64,000 bases of DNA from Oceanospirillaceae bacterium (GTDB lineage: Bacteria; Pseudomonadota; Gammaproteobacteria; Pseudomonadales; Litoribrevibacteraceae): contig JADFAD010000005.1 of NCBI GenBank assembly GCA_015665455.1, positions 1-64,000 on the forward strand. Direction: 5' to 3'. The notes beneath the pieces were generated by a model, which was given only the letters and a program-made list of their open reading frames with translations, ran no database searches and was not told where the DNA came from. Positions 60,634 to 64,000 of this stretch are shown one piece after another. A program made the position numbers and the translations under genes. How positions within the stretch are numbered: position 1 is the first letter of the stretch; every line of letters begins with the position of its first letter.

Positions 60634-61368
60634 ATGAACATTTTTTGGACACTATCTCTATTAATCCTCGTAACCTCTTCCCATGCTCAAAGCATACGAA
60701 TCGTTACTGAAGATTTTGCACCTTATAATTATGTAGAACAGGGAACACCGAAAGGCATATCAACTGAGATCGTACAAGCAATCCAAACCGAGCTAATTGA
60801 CCAAACCATAATCAAGACCTACCCATTTAAACGCACAATGGCGATTGCATTGAGTCATCCGAACACATTGATTTACTCCATAGTTCGAACGGCAGAAAGA
60901 GAAAATCAGTTCGAGTGGATTGGTACTCTCGTTCCCATGGTCGGAGGCTTGTTCAAACTTACATCCCGAACGGATATTCAGCCAAAAACATTGAATGATC
61001 TTCACAAATACCGAATCAGTGACATACAAGGCTCTGCCATTTGGGAATACTTAACTCAAAAGAACATTAAGGTTCATGAAATTCCTACAACCCAGCAAAA
61101 CATTAAACTTCTCAAGTTAGGTCGGATGGATCTCATTGCTACAGATGAATTGAATTTTTATTTCGAAATCAAAAGGCTAAGATTTAATCCCAAAGATTTT
61201 GCCTCAGCTTTCCCAATTCAAGACATGTCGACAGACTTGTGGCTAGCCATTAATAAAGACAGCGATAAGCAGCTTATTCTCGATCTCAAGCAGGCAATGA
61301 ACAAGGTAAAAGCAAGTCAAACGTTTACAGAGATTCTTGATCGTTACTACCTTTACAGAAATAAATAA
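60634..61368 (+). CDS. periplasmic solute-binding protein (SBP_bac_3-like)
   Basis: A 244-aa protein of the type-2 periplasmic binding fold. The signal peptide is about 1-18 (ending SHA), then IRIVTEDFAPYNYVEQGTPK, GISTEIVQAIQ, FKRTMAIALSHPNTLIYSIV and LWLAINKDS. No ABC transporter genes are adjacent, so it may be a free amino-acid or signal-binding protein, or part of a signalling system. It stands as a single gene before marC. Confidence 0.88.
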   Translation: MNIFWTLSLLILVTSSHAQSIRIVTEDFAPYNYVEQGTPKGISTEIVQAIQTELIDQTIIKTYPFKRTMAIALSHPNTLIYSIVRTAERENQFEWIGTLVPMVGGLFKLTSRTDIQPKTLNDLHKYRISDIQGSAIWEYLTQKNIKVHEIPTTQQNIKLLKLGRMDLIATDELNFYFEIKRLRFNPKDFASAFPIQDMSTDLWLAINKDSDKQLILDLKQAMNKVKASQTFTEILDRYYLYRNK

Positions 61369-61447
61369 ATAACAAACTTGAAGTCATTCTAGGCATTCCC
61401 CATATATACTTGTCTGTCCTTTGAATACATCAGCAACAAGGTATGCC

Positions 61448-62056
61448 ATGACCAATAACCTCATCGCAGATTTCATTTTCTTTTTCGCTGTCATTGACCC
61501 AATCGGAACTATCCCAGTATTTATTGCAGTTACACGCCATTACCAAGAATCGGTAAAAACCAAGATCGCCATTAAAGCGACTTTTATTGCCGCCGCCATT
61601 TTGCTTTTCTTTGTAGTTGCAGGCGAACTAATTCTAAATGCCATTGAGATCCCCTTACCTGCATTCCAAATCGCTGGCGGAATAGTGCTCTTTTTGTTTG
61701 CGTTATCCATGATCTTTGGTGAAAGTAAGCCCGACGAAGAAGTAAAAATGGCCAACAGCAGCGAAACAGCGGTATTCCCGTTGGCAATACCGTCGCTTGC
61801 TAGCCCCGGCGCTATGCTAGCTGCGGTCCTATTAACCAAAAATGACACCTATACCATTGCAGAACAAGCAATGACCACATCGATGATGCTTCTGGTGTTA
61901 TTAATCTCAATGGTCTTTATGTTATTAGCCAGCAAGTTATACCGTCTCATTGGCTTCAGTGGCGCCAGTATTATTAGCCGAGTGATGGGGCTTATTCTTT
62001 CTTCTGTGGCAGTCACGAGTATTCTTGGTGGCATAAAAGCGTACTTCAGCTTGTAA
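61448..62056 (+). CDS. MarC-family integral membrane protein
   Basis: A 202-aa protein with six helices. ATG 61448 (AAGG upstream) is preferred to the TTG at 61421. The MarC family is recognised by FFAVIDPIGTIPVFIA, GGIVLFLFALSMIFG and FPLAIPSLASPGAML. MarC proteins have no proven role despite the old name linking them to antibiotic resistance. A terminator follows. Confidence 0.9.
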   Translation: MTNNLIADFIFFFAVIDPIGTIPVFIAVTRHYQESVKTKIAIKATFIAAAILLFFVVAGELILNAIEIPLPAFQIAGGIVLFLFALSMIFGESKPDEEVKMANSSETAVFPLAIPSLASPGAMLAAVLLTKNDTYTIAEQAMTTSMMLLVLLISMVFMLLASKLYRLIGFSGASIISRVMGLILSSVAVTSILGGIKAYFSL

Positions 62057-62081
62057 ATGGCACCAACTTAAAACCCCGTTT

Positions 62082-62109
62082 GCAGAGCCTTCGTTTCCTA
62101 AGGCTCTGC
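62082..62109 (+). terminator. terminator after the MarC gene
   Basis: GCAGAGCCTT (62082-62091) and AAGGCTCTGC (62100-62109) form a perfect 10-bp stem with an 8-nt loop, followed by a T-rich stretch (CTTCTATTTC). Confidence 0.75.
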
Positions 62110-62211
62110 GCCTTCTATTTCTATCTGCTCCGTCTATTCCCACCTGCACATAAAGTAATCAGCCAACCGGTCGATGTATATATCAAATAAGAAAATATAC
62201 GAGGGTTCGGT

Positions 62212-64000
62212 GTGAACATACGCAGTAAATTTATTACCTCTTTGATGGCGGGTGTAATTATCCCTGTCGTCGTAATTACCTTCATTGCGGTATTGAAATT
62301 CGAAGAAAATGCAGTTTCTTCCTTTGAACAACAAAGTATCAATGAAATACGCCAAATTGATAATGCCTTCACTCTGTACCTAAACGGCTTAGCTGAAGAC
62401 GCTCTTTTCTTCTCAAAAACCAAAGAAATCCGAAGTTTAGACAGCTCCGTCACCAAGTATATGAATTCACCTGCTGAGGAAATGACACCGCTCTCAAACA
62501 GTAAGGTAGAGTCAGACGCTTATGAGTTAATGAAAGAGTTTGGCGAAGCACACCCTGATTTAGCCTATGTTTATCTGGGTACCAGCGATGGTGGTTACAT
62601 CCAATGGCCAACGGGGAAAAATGCTGCGAATTACGACCCTCGCAAACGACCTTGGTATTCGGCCGCCACGAAAACCCCAAACCAAGCCGTTCGAGCGCCG
62701 GCTTACGCAGAAGTAACAACAGGAACACCTCTCCTTGATTATCTCAAAGTATTTGAAGGACAAGGGATTTCTGGGGTGGTGGGTGTCGATGTTACCTTGG
62801 CAAAATTAACCGAAATGGTTCAACAAGTTAAATTTGGTCAAGCTGGCTATTTAATGCTAGTTGAAGACACAGGGGTCGTTTTGGCTGACCCGTCCAATAG
62901 CGAAAACAACTTCAAAGCATTAAGCGAATTAGGCGAAAGTTATTCAGCACTAACGAACCAAACCGGTTTGATTGAAATAACACTGAACGAAGAAACTTGG
63001 TTTGCCAGTGTCTATGTTTCACCTGCTCTTGGCTGGAAATTCATTGGCTTAATGCCTACCGAAGAGGTATTCGCACTCTCCTCCGAATTAGAAAATACCA
63101 TTCTATTCGTTAGCCTACTTCTCATTCTTGTTTTTGCGGTGCTGGGTTTTTGGTTATCAGGTTTAATAACCCATCCAATGAAAGTAATGACCCATGGCCT
63201 GCAAGAAATCGCCAGTGGCGAAGGCGATTTAACACGACGATTAACCGTAAAATCAAACGATGAATCAGGCATTATGGCCAATGGTTTTAATACCTTTGTC
63301 GACGTTATCCACAGATTAATTGATGAGATCAAAGAAAATGCGTCTCAGGTTGGCGATGAGGCTGAAAGTGCTAAACGAGTCTCTGAGCAAGTCAGAGAAA
63401 TTTCTGATCAACAAACGATGGCTATTGAGCAAGTGTCTACCGCGTTTAATGAGATGGTCTCTACTTCAAACGAAGTAGCCCAAAACTGCAATGAAACTGC
63501 ATCTGCTGCAGATAACAGTCAACAACAAGTACAGCAAGGCCGACAGTACATTCAAGAAACTTCAGAATCAGTAAACCTTCTTGAAGATATCATTGTGGGT
63601 TCAAATGATGCGATGAAAGAGCTTGCCGAGGAATCTGCGAACATCACTTCCATTTTGGATACCATTCGAGGCATTGCAGAACAAACCAATTTATTGGCAC
63701 TGAACGCCGCAATTGAAGCCGCTCGAGCGGGAGAACAAGGCAGAGGCTTTGCCGTAGTCGCGGATGAAGTACGAACACTCGCTCAGAAAACCGCCGAATC
63801 AACGGAAGAAATCGATACATTGATATCCTCTTTAACGAAACGAACGGGCATTGTCTCCGAAAAACTTTCGAGCAGTTTAGAACACTCAATGCAAACGGTT
63901 GAAACCACTGAAAAGACCAAAGCCGTGTTTGAAGCGATTCAGCAATCCGTTACAACCATTCGAGACATGGCAACTCAGATTGCCGCAGCCGCCGAAGAAC
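62212..64000 (+). CDS. methyl-accepting chemotaxis protein (3' end beyond the window)
   Basis: An open frame runs from GTG 62212 (GAGGG six bases upstream) to the window end with no stop, so 596 codons are visible. The first TM is about 8-28, then a periplasmic dCache-like sensor (about 35-290, with [11 protein letters not shown], which is typical of dCache), a second TM near 297-320, a HAMP domain (about 320-375), then the cytoplasmic signalling coil with the conserved hairpin tip ([17 protein letters not shown] then [12 protein letters not shown]) near 495-525. The ligand cannot be inferred. It lies 155 bp after marC and is probably monocistronic. Confidence 0.95.
   Translation, partial: MNIRSKFITSLMAGVIIPVVVITFIAVLKFEENAVSSFEQQSINEIRQIDNAFTLYLNGLAEDALFFSKTKEIRSLDSSVTKYMNSPAEEMTPLSNSKVESDAYELMKEFGEAHPDLAYVYLGTSDGGYIQWPTGKNAANYDPRKRPWYSAATKTPNQAVRAPAYAEVTTGTPLLDYLKVFEGQGISGVVGVDVTLAKLTEMVQQVKFGQAGYLMLVEDTGVVLADPSNSENNFKALSELGESYSALTNQTGLIEITLNEETWFASVYVSPALGWKFIGLMPTEEVFALSSELENTILFVSLLLILVFAVLGFWLSGLITHPMKVMTHGLQEIASGEGDLTRRLTVKSNDESGIMANGFNTFVDVIHRLIDEIKENASQVGDEAESAKRVSEQVREISDQQTMAIEQVSTAFNEMVSTSNEVAQNCNETASAADNSQQQVQQGRQYIQETSESVNLLEDIIVGSNDAMKELAEESANITSILDTIRGIAEQTNLLALNAAIEAARAGEQGRGFAVVADEVRTLAQKTAESTEEIDTLISSLTKRTGIVSEKLSSSLEHSMQTVETTEKTKAVFEAIQQSVTTIRDMATQIAAAAEE

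Noticed and set aside
1-64000. Search for rRNA, tRNA, prophage, insertion sequences or integrases
   Set aside because: No transposase, integrase, phage structural gene or clover-leaf-like sequence was recognised by reading; a tRNAscan or ISfinder run would settle it.

Overview
The window is a 64 kb stretch of chromosome from a Gram-negative bacterium. Every gene with a recognisable family is of gammaproteobacterial type (RdgC, PbpC with its alpha-2-macroglobulin partner, YbbA/YbbP with TesA, PatZ, LolA-like and MMPL proteins, TonB-dependent receptor, imelysin). Moderate-to-low GC and the gene mix suggest a marine, Oceanospirillales-like organism; the genus cannot be fixed from the sequence alone. 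I see no rRNA, tRNA, CRISPR array, insertion sequence or prophage. Most of the window looks like ordinary core chromosome, with one small accessory patch (45.3-47.7 kb) and several lineage-specific envelope genes.

Layout. 0-9 kb: an exported protein of unknown role, a BaiN/HI0933-type flavoprotein, an HD-GYP response regulator followed by a cytosolic GAF histidine kinase, an MFS permease, and a second response regulator with an unfamiliar output region. 9-17.4 kb: a glycine-zipper envelope protein, a hexapeptide acyltransferase, a small CxxC protein, a LysR regulator, an MMPL exporter overlapping a LolA-like periplasmic protein, a degenerate DEDD-exonuclease-like protein, RdgC and an SRPBCC protein. 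17.4-23.3 kb: a PatZ-type lysine acetyltransferase divergent from an HDAC-like deacetylase, DUF2986, a MepA-like murein endopeptidase and two small unknowns. 23.5-31.8 kb: alpha-2-macroglobulin and penicillin-binding protein 1C. 31.9-35.2 kb: DUF5995 and three proteins of unknown role, one with a striking 14-residue repeat.

35.2-39.8 kb: a DMT transporter, a Rho-like ATPase without the N-terminal RNA-binding domain, a DUF4382 lipoprotein and an AraC regulator. Nearly identical 23-24 bp sequences lie upstream of both the DMT transporter and the AraC gene and probably mark one regulon. 39.8-45.3 kb: DUF2442, TesA, a DUF523/DUF1722 protein and the YbbA/YbbP ABC system. 45.3-51.2 kb: a remnant toxin-antitoxin pair whose toxin is cut off at the ybbP end, an unknown gene, an orphan Imm49 immunity protein and three lipoproteins, two of which are LPP20 paralogues. 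51.4-55.1 kb: a SnoaL-like protein, an ArsR regulator divergent from a YraQ-type permease across twin inverted repeats, LysE and a sterol-desaturase-like protein. 55.1-60.3 kb: a DUF4856 lipoprotein, imelysin lipoprotein and TonB-dependent receptor, probably one metal-uptake unit, with a Fur-like site upstream. 60.6-64 kb: a solute-binding protein, MarC and a methyl-accepting chemotaxis protein that runs off the window end.

The points most worth following are the Rho-like paralogue with tandem repeats in front of it, the shared AraC-type motif, the acetylase/deacetylase pair, the dead exonuclease fold beside rdgC, and the toxin truncation against ybbP.
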